64,000 nucleotides of DNA from Candidatus Gastranaerophilales bacterium. GTDB taxonomy: Bacteria; Cyanobacteriota; Vampirovibrionia; Gastranaerophilales; Gastranaerophilaceae. The notes beneath the pieces were generated by a model, which was not told the origin of the DNA, searched no databases, and saw only the letters and a list, made by a program, of their open reading frames with translations. How positions within the stretch are numbered: the first letter of the stretch is position 1; every line of letters begins with the position of its first letter. The DNA is taken from assembly GCA_944326915.1 (NCBI GenBank), contig CALVFT010000001.1, positions 1-64,000 of the forward strand, given 5' to 3'. Of the stretch, positions 1-8,024 are shown in pieces. The position numbers and the translations under genes are program-made.

Positions 1-126
1 TCTGCGTCGGCATCGGCATCTGCGTCGGCATCGGCATCTGCGTCGGCATCGGCATCTGCGTCGGCATCAGCATCAGCATCAGCGTCAGCATCGGCGTCTG
101 CGTCGGCGTCGCTATCGCTATCACTA
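1..126 (-). repeat. 18-bp tandem repeat encoding Asp-Ala/Ser-Asp dipeptides
   Basis: Three exact 18-bp copies lie at 1-18, 19-36 and 37-54, followed by degenerate copies to about 126. On the coding strand the unit reads as alternating GAT/GAC and GCC/GCA codons, giving (Asp-Ala)3 per unit; the first units towards the N-terminus are Ser-Asp. The array continues beyond the left edge, so its length is unknown. Confidence 0.9.
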
Positions 127-2543
127 TCTGCTGGATATTCATTTTCATCGTAATAATTACGTTCATTTTCATCTCTGCCAATTGCAGTAACATCATCTGG
201 TCTTACAGACTTAGCTACCCAATCAACAGGTTCTCCATCTTCTTTTCTTAATGGATTTGTTGTATCGTCAGGTTTTACATAAAAACCGTCTTTTCCTAAT
301 GAAATATATTTACCATCTACGTATACATTGTCTGCAACTAATGTCAAATCTTTTTCATCTGGATTTGAATTACCTTTTAGACGACCATTAACAATAGTCA
401 ATTTAGAATCTGCCCAGTGATGAACCCCATCAATCCACTCAGAATCTTTTCTTGTATATGGATTGATATCCAAAACCTTTATTGTTGCTGATTCTGGAGC
501 AATATCTCCATTTGGGCCATAGTAATCTACTGGAGTATTTGGAACAGAGCCTAGATTTTCTATTTTTAACTCTGCACCTCTATTTACAATATTAATATTT
601 TTATTAGCTGTTATCTCATCAATATGAGTATTTCCAGAAAATTCTGCATTGATATTTCCTTTTCTAGAAATCATTGTACCTACACTTGTATTATATTTGT
701 CATCTTGGCCTTTGATATTTATATCATTGATTGCCAATACATTTAATTTACTGTTTTCACTATCTGTTTGATTGAATGTTAGCTTATTATCTGAAGATCC
801 AATACTGTCACTTGCAATTAATGATATACCTTTACCTTCTACATTTGCTTTTGTTGAATCAGATGAAGCATTTAGTATAGAATAAGAGTTGCCATTTTTA
901 TCATAGTCAGCAATTAATATAACATTTCCATCAGCTTTAATATGATCAACTCTCATATCTGTGCCTTTACTTGCCATATTAATTACAAGATCAGAATTAG
1001 AATTTTTTGTATCTTTTGTTTGTGCATTGATTTTTCCATCAACTTTTACATTGATTGACTTATCAAATTCTCTGGCATCAGGGCCTACTCCTAATCCATC
1101 TTCTTTATTAGAAGTATTTTCGCCAATTGTACCGTTAGTTACATCTATATTTAAATTACCTTTATTAGTTGTCTTAATAAGAGTTTTGTCATAACCTGCA
1201 TTTAAAAGACTACCATCTTCTATCTTGATATTTATGTCACCTGTTGATGCTATGTAGTTATCGTTTTTTGAATTATCTCCTATTGTTACATTAGAATTAT
1301 AATTTTCGATGTTTATATCATTACCATTGATTAATCCTTCTATATTAATACCGTTACTTCCTGTATTATTTATAGTAAGCAAATCAGTTTTGTTAGTAAT
1401 ATTACCGGTACTTGTGATATTAATACCATCTTTTCCTGTATTCATAATATACATTTCACCGTTATTATTAGAAACATTTCCTGAGACAGTAATACCATCA
1501 TCTCCTGTATTAGATATTATTAAAAAACCATCTTCATTATCCAAAGAAGCTCCAGATGCTATTTTTATACCTTTTCCGGCATTATCAATAGTCAAATCAC
1601 CTTTTCTATTGGTTATACTTCCTGTGATATTTACATACCCGTCAGCATTTGCAACTACAGTGTTGCCATTCGGATTTGAAATATTTCCAGATATATTCAC
1701 TCCTTTTGAACCGGTATTGATTATTTCGATATTACCAGCTCCGAAGTTTTTGATCTCTCCAGAAATATTAGTTCCGCCATTTTCACCATAGGATTTTATA
1801 TAAATTCTTCCACTCTCATTTGCAAAAGAATTACCAGTATTTAAATTATCTGTATTTACAAGATTATTAAATAAATTTTCAGCCTGCTTCATTGATAAAA
1901 GAGCTGTTGAATCTTTTACTCCAGCCATGACTGAAGCATCTTTAGAAATATTTACGTCTGCAGCATTTATATCAACTAAATCTCTTGCTATTACCTTCCC
2001 ATCAATAGTTACAGAACCATTTCCAGGAGTTAGAGCTTTCTCATAATTATGAATTAATTGAGGATTATGATCAATATCACCTTTGTATTTATCAAAAGAA
2101 TCTTGGGTTGGAGTCAATACAGACAATGAGCCAACATTTAGAACTCCACTAGCACCTACAACCATTCCGTTTGGTGATATAAATACGGCATGACCATCAT
2201 AAAAATTGCCATCACGCATTGAGTTTATGATACCGTCTATTTTGATAGTGTTATCTACCAAATTTACAAACTTTTCAACATTTTTCTCACCATATTTGAA
2301 TATTAAGTTAGCGATATCACCTTCACTCAATTCAAAATTATGGTATTTTCTAAATCCTGTATCACCATTTACTGCTGTAGGATCTAGATCAAATATATTA
2401 CCAGGGCCATCTGGATTAGGTCTTCCTTCTGCACCGGAAATATTACTTGCTAAAACTTGCAAACATAATGTCTGGTGCATCAAGAAACAAAAAGTCAATA
2501 ACGAAGCTACTACCTTTCGTCTATTAGCCTTAATCTCAATCAT
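1..2543 (-). CDS. Filamentous-haemagglutinin-like exoprotein, 5' part only
   Basis: Open frame on the minus strand from ATG at 2543, preceded by an AAAGGAAG ribosome site, and open to the left edge, so only about 847 residues are visible. The first ~33 residues (charged start, hydrophobic LLTFCFL, then ALA-like end) look like an export signal. Residues ~50-170 resemble the TPS/haemagglutination-activity domain, with FISPNGMVVGASGV near 121-134. The rest is rich in Asn/Gly/Ile/Thr, of the form G-[DN]-[IL]-x-I-x-[NS], as expected of a right-handed beta-helix. After residue ~805 it changes to Ser-Asp and then Asp-Ala dipeptides. The family consists of secreted adhesins or large surface proteins exported by a TpsB transporter; no TpsB is in the window. 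Function as an adhesin is inferred. Confidence 0.85.
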   Translation of the reverse strand, partial: MIEIKANRRKVVASLLTFCFLMHQTLCLQVLASNISGAEGRPNPDGPGNIFDLDPTAVNGDTGFRKYHNFELSEGDIANLIFKYGEKNVEKFVNLVDNTIKIDGIINSMRDGNFYDGHAVFISPNGMVVGASGVLNVGSLSVLTPTQDSFDKYKGDIDHNPQLIHNYEKALTPGNGSVTIDGKVIARDLVDINAADVNISKDASVMAGVKDSTALLSMKQAENLFNNLVNTDNLNTGNSFANESGRIYIKSYGENGGTNISGEIKNFGAGNIEIINTGSKGVNISGNISNPNGNTVVANADGYVNITGSITNRKGDLTIDNAGKGIKIASGASLDNEDGFLIISNTGDDGITVSGNVSNNNGEMYIMNTGKDGINITSTGNITNKTDLLTINNTGSNGINIEGLINGNDINIENYNSNVTIGDNSKNDNYIASTGDINIKIEDGSLLNAGYDKTLIKTTNKGNLNIDVTNGTIGENTSNKEDGLGVGPDAREFDKSINVKVDGKINAQTKDTKNSNSDLVINMASKGTDMRVDHIKADGNVILIADYDKNGNSYSILNASSDSTKANVEGKGISLIASDSIGSSDNKLTFNQTDSENSKLNVLAINDINIKGQDDKYNTSVGTMISRKGNINAEFSGNTHIDEITANKNINIVNRGAELKIENLGSVPNTPVDYYGPNGDIAPESATIKVLDINPYTRKDSEWIDGVHHWADSKLTIVNGRLKGNSNPDEKDLTLVADNVYVDGKYISLGKDGFYVKPDDTTNPLRKEDGEPVDWVAKSVRPDDVTAIGRDENERNYYDENEYPADSDSDSDADADADADADADADADADADADADADADADADADA

Positions 2544-2640
2544 GCCTATACTTCCTTTCACATTTCCCTTTTTATATTTATTTTCGTCTAATGTTTTGTC
2601 ACTATATCTTAACAAGAGCGAAATTCGTTTTCTATGAAAA

Positions 2641-2668
2641 ACTATAGTTTATTACAAATAATTAACAA
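2641..2668 (-). promoter_or_regulatory. Predicted sigma-70 promoter of the exoprotein gene
   Basis: On the minus strand TTGTTA (2663-2668) and TATAGT (2641-2646) are separated by 16 bp, about 100 bp upstream of the ATG at 2543. Prediction from consensus match only. Confidence 0.4.
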
Positions 2669-2748
2669 ATTTGTACACATATAGCTATTCTTAAAAAGAT
2701 AAAAAGCGTGATAAAAATTTATTGCCAATTTATAAATATTTGTTACAA

Positions 2749-4203
2749 TTAATTTTCTTTATTTAGCTTTAATAAACTTAATACAGCGTAAAAAACATAA
2801 TATACAACTAACAAGCCAATCATCTCAATGATTGCAGGTAAATGTATTACATTATTAAAAATATAATATGTTATGCCAAATGGTACAAATGCAACCAACA
2901 TTTTACCTAAAGTTTTTACAGGGAATTTTAAAGCTAAATTTGGAAGCACTATTATTACACTCAATAAAAAGTACAAGAAATTAGCAACCAAAGTTGCGAC
3001 CCCAACACCTATCAAACCATATTTTGGAATTAATAGGATATTTAATACAATATTAGAAATCCCTGATATCAACTTAATAATAAAATCAATGTAAGTTTTA
3101 TTAGCTAAGTGATACTGAAGAGTCGTATAATCTGTCAAAGCCATAAAAAATGTTCCAAATGCAAAATAAGGTATCAATTGAAATGCCACATCAAACTTAT
3201 CATTTGACGAAAACATACTGACATAATCAACTGAATACATAGATATTACTAATATTACAGGCAAGGCAACCAATACAAAATATCCTGCAAAACGAGAAAT
3301 AATAGGTCTTACATCAATACGTTCCTCATACATATTAATTATTCTTGGTATCGCAGCTACCGTTATTATTGAAAAAATTGTCATCAACAAAGGTAGAGTC
3401 AAGCCATAAGCGACCCCAACAATTCCAACTTGTGAAAACCCGTGAATACTATTCATAATAAATTTGTTACTTTGATTTATTATCCAAGCACTTAAAGAAG
3501 TTGCTGCTATTGGAATTCCATATTTAAAAATTGGAAACATAGAATGCCATTCAATTTTTTGAAATTTAAACCAACTCAAAATATTACTTTGATACACTAG
3601 TAATAAATCTATCAAAGAAATTGAAACACCCATGCCTAATAAAAGCCCCATAGCACCCAAATTAAAATATTTTACAAAAAATACTGACAATAATATTGAT
3701 GTAAATTGATTTAAAATTGTAGTTATGGTGAAAGATAAAGATTTTAACTGAGCTCGTAACAACTGTGATAACAAAGCTCTTGCTGCTACAGGTATTATCA
3801 ATATTAAAATTGCTGCGAAGTATTTTACCGGCACATGGAAAAATGAATAAAAATTATGTCTAAAAATAAATGCAACAAGAACCATCAATGCCAAATTTGA
3901 CATTAGCATTAAAACAATGGTTGTTAGATATTTAGGCATATCTTGAGTTAGTTGATGTTGTCTGAAAAATCTTAGCCCTGATAATCCTACCCAATCTGAA
4001 AACAATATGCATAAAAAAGAAAGCATTGCTATAGAAATTGAATATAATCCATACTGTTCAGGCGATAGCAAACTTGTATACACTGGAACAATTATTGCAT
4101 TACCTAACATTCCGCAAAGCTTTGATGGAGAATACTTTAACATATCCTTAAAAATAGCTTTTAACTGTTCCTTTTCTACTTCTTTATTTTCAACAAATTC
4201 CAT
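2749..4203 (-). CDS. Polysaccharide/oligosaccharide flippase (Wzx-like, MOP superfamily)
   Basis: A 484-residue protein made almost wholly of hydrophobic segments (about 12-14 predicted membrane helices), with the N-terminal pattern YSPSKLCGMLGNAIIVPVYTSLLSPEQYGLY typical in spacing of the polysaccharide biosynthesis/flippase family (PF01943-like). Such proteins move undecaprenyl-linked sugar units across the inner membrane. A GTG at 4212 would add three residues, but ATG at 4203 has AGGTG at a better distance, so I chose it. It follows rimO by 42 nt on the same strand and may be cotranscribed. The specific glycan is not deducible; glycosyltransferases occur elsewhere in the window. Confidence 0.8.
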   Translation of the reverse strand: MEFVENKEVEKEQLKAIFKDMLKYSPSKLCGMLGNAIIVPVYTSLLSPEQYGLYSISIAMLSFLCILFSDWVGLSGLRFFRQHQLTQDMPKYLTTIVLMLMSNLALMVLVAFIFRHNFYSFFHVPVKYFAAILILIIPVAARALLSQLLRAQLKSLSFTITTILNQFTSILLSVFFVKYFNLGAMGLLLGMGVSISLIDLLLVYQSNILSWFKFQKIEWHSMFPIFKYGIPIAATSLSAWIINQSNKFIMNSIHGFSQVGIVGVAYGLTLPLLMTIFSIITVAAIPRIINMYEERIDVRPIISRFAGYFVLVALPVILVISMYSVDYVSMFSSNDKFDVAFQLIPYFAFGTFFMALTDYTTLQYHLANKTYIDFIIKLISGISNIVLNILLIPKYGLIGVGVATLVANFLYFLLSVIIVLPNLALKFPVKTLGKMLVAFVPFGITYYIFNNVIHLPAIIEMIGLLVVYYVFYAVLSLLKLNKEN

Positions 4204-4245
4204 TCTTAACACCTAACCAATACTTATTCTATAATATCACTAATT

Positions 4246-5559
4246 CTACTTGATGATTCCAAACAGATCATAATCATCTGCTTTTTCAATCAGTACATTT
4301 TCAATGTCACCAGGAACTACCGGATGTTCTGATTTTGCATAGACCACACCATCTATTTCAGGAGCATCATGCTCTGAGCGCATTATAACAACACCTTCAT
4401 CAGTATAACCTTCTACTATACAAGAAATTGACTTTCCTACATAGCTTTCATTAACTTCTCTAGAAATTTTTTGTTGAAGCTCCATTAGCAACTTTCTACG
4501 CTGTTTTTTTATTTTTGCAGGAACTTGATTTGGCATTGAATAAGATATTGTATTTTTTTCTCTAGAATATTCAAATACTCCCATCTTATCAAAACGCATA
4601 TCTTTTACAAATTCATACAATTCTTGAAACTGCTCTTCTGTCTCACCAGGATAACCCACAATAAAAGCAGTTCTAATAGCTACATTAGGAATTCTATCCC
4701 TTATTTTCTTTATCAACTTTCTATAATCAAAAGCTGGTCTTCTCATAGATTTAAGAACTTCAATATTATAATGTTGAAGCGGCAAATCTATATATTTTAC
4801 AACTTTATCAAGTTTTGCAATTGCATCTATTAATTCGTCATTTAATTGTGAAGGATATGCATACATAATCCTTATCCAACCTAATCCGTCAATTTTATTT
4901 AACTCAAATAATAAGTCTGCAAGAGCATTTTTTCCATAAATGTCAATCCCATAACTTGTTGTATCTTGGGCTATTAAAACAATCTCTGTAACACCTTTTG
5001 ACACCAATAATTTTGCTTCTTCTACAATATTTTCAATAGTTCTAGAATGACACTTCCCTCTTAACTGTGGAATGATACAATAACCACATTGATAATTACA
5101 CCCATCTGCAATTTTTATATATGAACTTGAACCTACAGTTATTTGTTGTCTTTCTATATTCTCAGGATATATATAATCAGGATTTTCAGAAACTCCTGAA
5201 ATATATTCTACATCACTACCTGAACTAGCAACTTTCTCTACAATATCAACTATCTTAGTAATATCTGAAGTCCCTATCATTCCCACTAATTCAGGAATAG
5301 CATCTTTTAACTCTTTCTTATATTTTTGAGGCAAACATCCTGTTGCAATAACTTTTTTGCCATCTTGGACAAGCTGTAAAATTGATTGAACAGACTCTTT
5401 TTCTGCATCATGTATAAAAGAACAAGTATTTACAATAACGACATCAGCTTCATTTTCATCAAGAGTTATTTGATAACCCTTTTCTGATAATGCTCCAAGC
5501 ATTAACTCTGAATCTACCAAGTTCTTTGCACATCCGTGATTTAACAACGCTATTTTCAT
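4246..5559 (-). CDS. rimO: Ribosomal protein S12 methylthiotransferase RimO
   Basis: The 437-residue product has the RimO layout. The N-terminal methylthiotransferase domain opens with HGCAKNLVDSE, which separates RimO from MiaB. The radical SAM cluster motif CNYQCGYC lies near residues 154-161, followed by IIPQLRGKCHSR. A C-terminal TRAM domain covers roughly the last 65 residues. Family function: radical-SAM insertion of a methylthio group on the conserved aspartate of ribosomal protein S12, using two 4Fe-4S clusters; the other cysteines (residues ~9, ~46 and ~79) would bind the second cluster. Length is normal for the family. Confidence 0.95.
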   Translation of the reverse strand: MKIALLNHGCAKNLVDSELMLGALSEKGYQITLDENEADVVIVNTCSFIHDAEKESVQSILQLVQDGKKVIATGCLPQKYKKELKDAIPELVGMIGTSDITKIVDIVEKVASSGSDVEYISGVSENPDYIYPENIERQQITVGSSSYIKIADGCNYQCGYCIIPQLRGKCHSRTIENIVEEAKLLVSKGVTEIVLIAQDTTSYGIDIYGKNALADLLFELNKIDGLGWIRIMYAYPSQLNDELIDAIAKLDKVVKYIDLPLQHYNIEVLKSMRRPAFDYRKLIKKIRDRIPNVAIRTAFIVGYPGETEEQFQELYEFVKDMRFDKMGVFEYSREKNTISYSMPNQVPAKIKKQRRKLLMELQQKISREVNESYVGKSISCIVEGYTDEGVVIMRSEHDAPEIDGVVYAKSEHPVVPGDIENVLIEKADDYDLFGIIK

Positions 5560-5659
5560 AGTCTACCTCTATTCTAAAATTATTGAAAAATAATAACACG
5601 AATAAAAGGATTTGTAATTGTTAGATAAACTTTTGATACGTATTTTTTATATTTTATGA

Positions 5660-5689
5660 GAATAAATTCATTATATAATGAATTTATTC
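5660..5689. promoter_or_regulatory. Perfect 30-bp palindrome, candidate operator
   Basis: The 30 bp centred on 5674/5675 equal their own reverse complement exactly: the left arm is GAATAAATTCATTAT and the right arm its inverse. The site lies between the divergent rimO (start 5559) and the small HTH gene (start 5733). The two transcription units diverge, so a terminator is unlikely; an operator for the HTH protein is the simplest reading. Confidence 0.55.
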
Positions 5690-5732
5690 AGTATATATTG
5701 AAATATAATTTAATTTATGTTAAACTTGCCTT

Positions 5733-5966
5733 ATGGAAGAAATTAAAATTGACGTAAAAAATATAAGTACTCAACTTAAATACTTAACAAATATAGAAGG
5801 AATGAACATGACAATGCTAAAATACACAGTCAATGAACTTTTTGGCAAACATGATAGCATTAGAAACCTCTATAATAAAATGAAAAACAATAGATTAAGA
5901 GTATCCGAACTGGCAGAAATTGCAGAAGTATTAAATTACGAACTTATTTTAAGAAAAAAACCTTAG
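5733..5966 (+). CDS. Small helix-turn-helix (XRE/cro-like) protein
   Basis: A 77-residue single-domain protein. Residues ~25-75 follow the short cro-like HTH pattern seen in many small regulators: a helix with NMTMLKYTVNELFG, a recognition helix NLYNKMKNN, then LRVSELAEIAEVLNYELIL. No ligand-binding domain is present. There is no good Shine-Dalgarno before the ATG. Its stop codon overlaps that of the convergent SDR gene by 3-4 nt. The perfect palindrome at 5660-5689 is a possible binding site. DNA binding is inferred from the fold pattern; targets are unknown. Confidence 0.6.
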   Translation: MEEIKIDVKNISTQLKYLTNIEGMNMTMLKYTVNELFGKHDSIRNLYNKMKNNRLRVSELAEIAEVLNYELILRKKP

Positions 5967-6781
5967 TGCCTAATTCTGTATCTAAGTCCGTAACGCATCA
6001 TTTTATTTATTAAAGTTTGAGGTAATAATGCAAATATTTCTGATAATTTTGCATCTAAACCTATCGTATAAGAAGCCTTAGGATTACTCAATGCATCTAC
6101 CTTCGTAATCAATTTTACAACCTTATCAACATCTAATCCTCTTGACTCATTTTTTAATGCATTTTCTGCAAGAAATTTCATTTCTTTATCAAAACCATTA
6201 TTAGCCTTAATTTCATTTTTGTTAATTTCAACCGATTTACTCCACAAAGGGGTCGCAATAACTCCCGGCTTTATAGAAATTACTTTAATATTTTTATGAG
6301 TTTCTATCTGCAAAGCATTAAATAAAATATCTAAAGCTCTTTTAGAAGCACAATAAGGAGATATAAAAGGAAATATCCCAAAACTTGCCATAGAACTTAT
6401 ATTAATAATCTTACCATTATCCTTAATTAAGGGTAAAATATGTTGTGCAAAATCTAAATGGCCAAATGTATTAACTTCAAACTGGTATCTAATTCGATCA
6501 ATATCAATATTTTCGATAGCTCCAGCTACTACACATCCTGCGACATTAATTAAAGTATCAATTGAATTTGTTTCTGACTTAATATACGCAGAGGCTTTTG
6601 CTATCGAAGCTTTATCTTCCATATTCATAAAAAATGGACGAACATTACCCGAGATAGCTTGTAAATCATCTAAGTAGTTCTCATTTCTATAACCAGCAAA
6701 TACAATACAATCCTTAGCAAACTCTTCTACAAGAGCTCTACCAATTCCAGATGTTGCACCAGAAATTACAACTGTTCTCAT
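5963..6781 (-). CDS. Short-chain dehydrogenase/reductase
   Basis: Classical SDR of 272 residues. It has the dinucleotide-binding motif SGATSGIG near the N-terminus, NVAG in place of the usual NNAG, and the catalytic Ser with YCASK (Tyr-x-x-x-Lys) around residues 130-150. These enzymes reduce or oxidise a hydroxyl/carbonyl using NAD(P)H. The C-terminal extension is somewhat longer than in FabG, as in 11-beta-HSD-like members, so I do not assign a substrate. It sits 11 nt downstream of pilC and is probably the last gene of the pilus transcript, although nothing ties it to pili. Confidence 0.85.
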   Translation of the reverse strand: MRTVVISGATSGIGRALVEEFAKDCIVFAGYRNENYLDDLQAISGNVRPFFMNMEDKASIAKASAYIKSETNSIDTLINVAGCVVAGAIENIDIDRIRYQFEVNTFGHLDFAQHILPLIKDNGKIINISSMASFGIFPFISPYCASKRALDILFNALQIETHKNIKVISIKPGVIATPLWSKSVEINKNEIKANNGFDKEMKFLAENALKNESRGLDVDKVVKLITKVDALSNPKASYTIGLDAKLSEIFALLPQTLINKMMRYGLRYRIRH

Positions 6782-6792
6782 TTTTCTATCCT

Positions 6793-8016
6793 CTAGTCTG
6801 CCATGTAAGAATTGAACAATGGTAAATACAAAGCTAATGCCAATACTAATACAATACTACCAATTACTATAAGCATTATCGGTTCAATCATTTTTGTCAT
6901 AGTGTCAATAATTGCATCTAGCTTTTTATCAATAAATGAAGTCGCTTGCAATAACATATCACCTAAACGTCCTGATTGTTCACCTGTAGCTATCATAAAT
7001 AAAATCATCTTAGGCATAACATTAGTAGAACGTAATGCTACAGACAAGTGCTGACCTTGTTGAACTTTTAAAGTTGCAGTTTCTACTTTTGTCTTCAAAG
7101 TGTGATTTGTCAATGTCATATTAGCAAGATACAAACATTCAATAATTGGTACACCTGCATCATAAGCAACCTGCATAACCGCTATAAAGTTAGCAAAGTT
7201 TGAAAACTGTATCAAATCAGTAAGCAGAGGTACTTTTAAAACAAATTCATCAATTTTTCTCTTACTAGGCTGCCAACGAAATAGGAAAGCTGTACCTCCA
7301 AACAATGATCCTAATATAATAGGTACAAAAAACCAATATGTCTTCAAGAATATACCAGCAGACATCAAAGTTGCAGTAATCCAAGGTAGTTCCTTACCCA
7401 TACCATCAAACATTTCTTTAAATACAGGGAATACAAACATCAACATTACAAGAACGATGATTACAGCCAAAACGATAACGAACATCGGATACATCAACGT
7501 ACCTATTACCTTACCTCTAATATTTGCTTCTTTGGTTTGTAATTCTAATAAACGTTCAAGTGTTTTTTCCAATTCACCGGAATCTTCACCGGCTTTACAC
7601 AAACCGATATAAATCTGACCAAACTGTGCTGGGAATTTTGCGACGGTATCAGCAAACGTAGCACCAGCCATAATTTGTCGTCTTAATTCCTTGGCAACCA
7701 ATCTAACTTTCATTTTTGCGGCATCATTTTCAATGAACATCAAAGATTCAATAATTGGAATACCTGATTGGGCAAGAATTTGCATTGTTGAAGTAAAATC
7801 CATTTTATCTTGCAGCCCAAGCTTAGGCATTTTAACAGGCCCTATATCCTTCTTAACCTGTTGCTCATCAGCCTTAGATTTTTCTTCATAAACTTTAGTT
7901 GGAACAAAACCAAGTTTTAAAATATTCGACCTTGCCTCTCTTAAGTCAGAAGCCTCAATTTTTCCTTTTACAATATCTTTATTATTTTTTAATGCTATAT
8001 AATTATATATTGTCAT
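6793..8016 (-). CDS. pilC: Type IV pilus/type II secretion inner-membrane platform protein PilC (GspF)
   Basis: The 407-residue protein shows two T2SSF repeats (about residues 70-195 and 275-395), each followed by hydrophobic segments: VIGTLMYPMFVIVLAVIIVLVM, TYWFFVPIILGSLFG, and IEPIMLIVIGSIVLVLALALYLPLF at the end. QILAQSGIPIIESL and MQVAYDAGVPIIECL are the usual repeat signatures. The family forms the cytoplasmic-membrane platform on which the PilB ATPase acts to assemble pilin. The gene follows pilB by 8 nt in a pilP-like, pilQ, pilB, pilC order. Confidence 0.93.
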   Translation of the reverse strand: MTIYNYIALKNNKDIVKGKIEASDLREARSNILKLGFVPTKVYEEKSKADEQQVKKDIGPVKMPKLGLQDKMDFTSTMQILAQSGIPIIESLMFIENDAAKMKVRLVAKELRRQIMAGATFADTVAKFPAQFGQIYIGLCKAGEDSGELEKTLERLLELQTKEANIRGKVIGTLMYPMFVIVLAVIIVLVMLMFVFPVFKEMFDGMGKELPWITATLMSAGIFLKTYWFFVPIILGSLFGGTAFLFRWQPSKRKIDEFVLKVPLLTDLIQFSNFANFIAVMQVAYDAGVPIIECLYLANMTLTNHTLKTKVETATLKVQQGQHLSVALRSTNVMPKMILFMIATGEQSGRLGDMLLQATSFIDKKLDAIIDTMTKMIEPIMLIVIGSIVLVLALALYLPLFNSYMAD

Positions 8017-8024
8017 TATTTCTC

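Noticed and set aside
961-2637. Open frames on the plus strand at 961-1194, 1309-1791 and 2206-2637
   Set aside because: They are antisense to the continuous exoprotein frame, hydrophobic by the complement of its Asn/Gly-rich codons, and lack ribosome sites.
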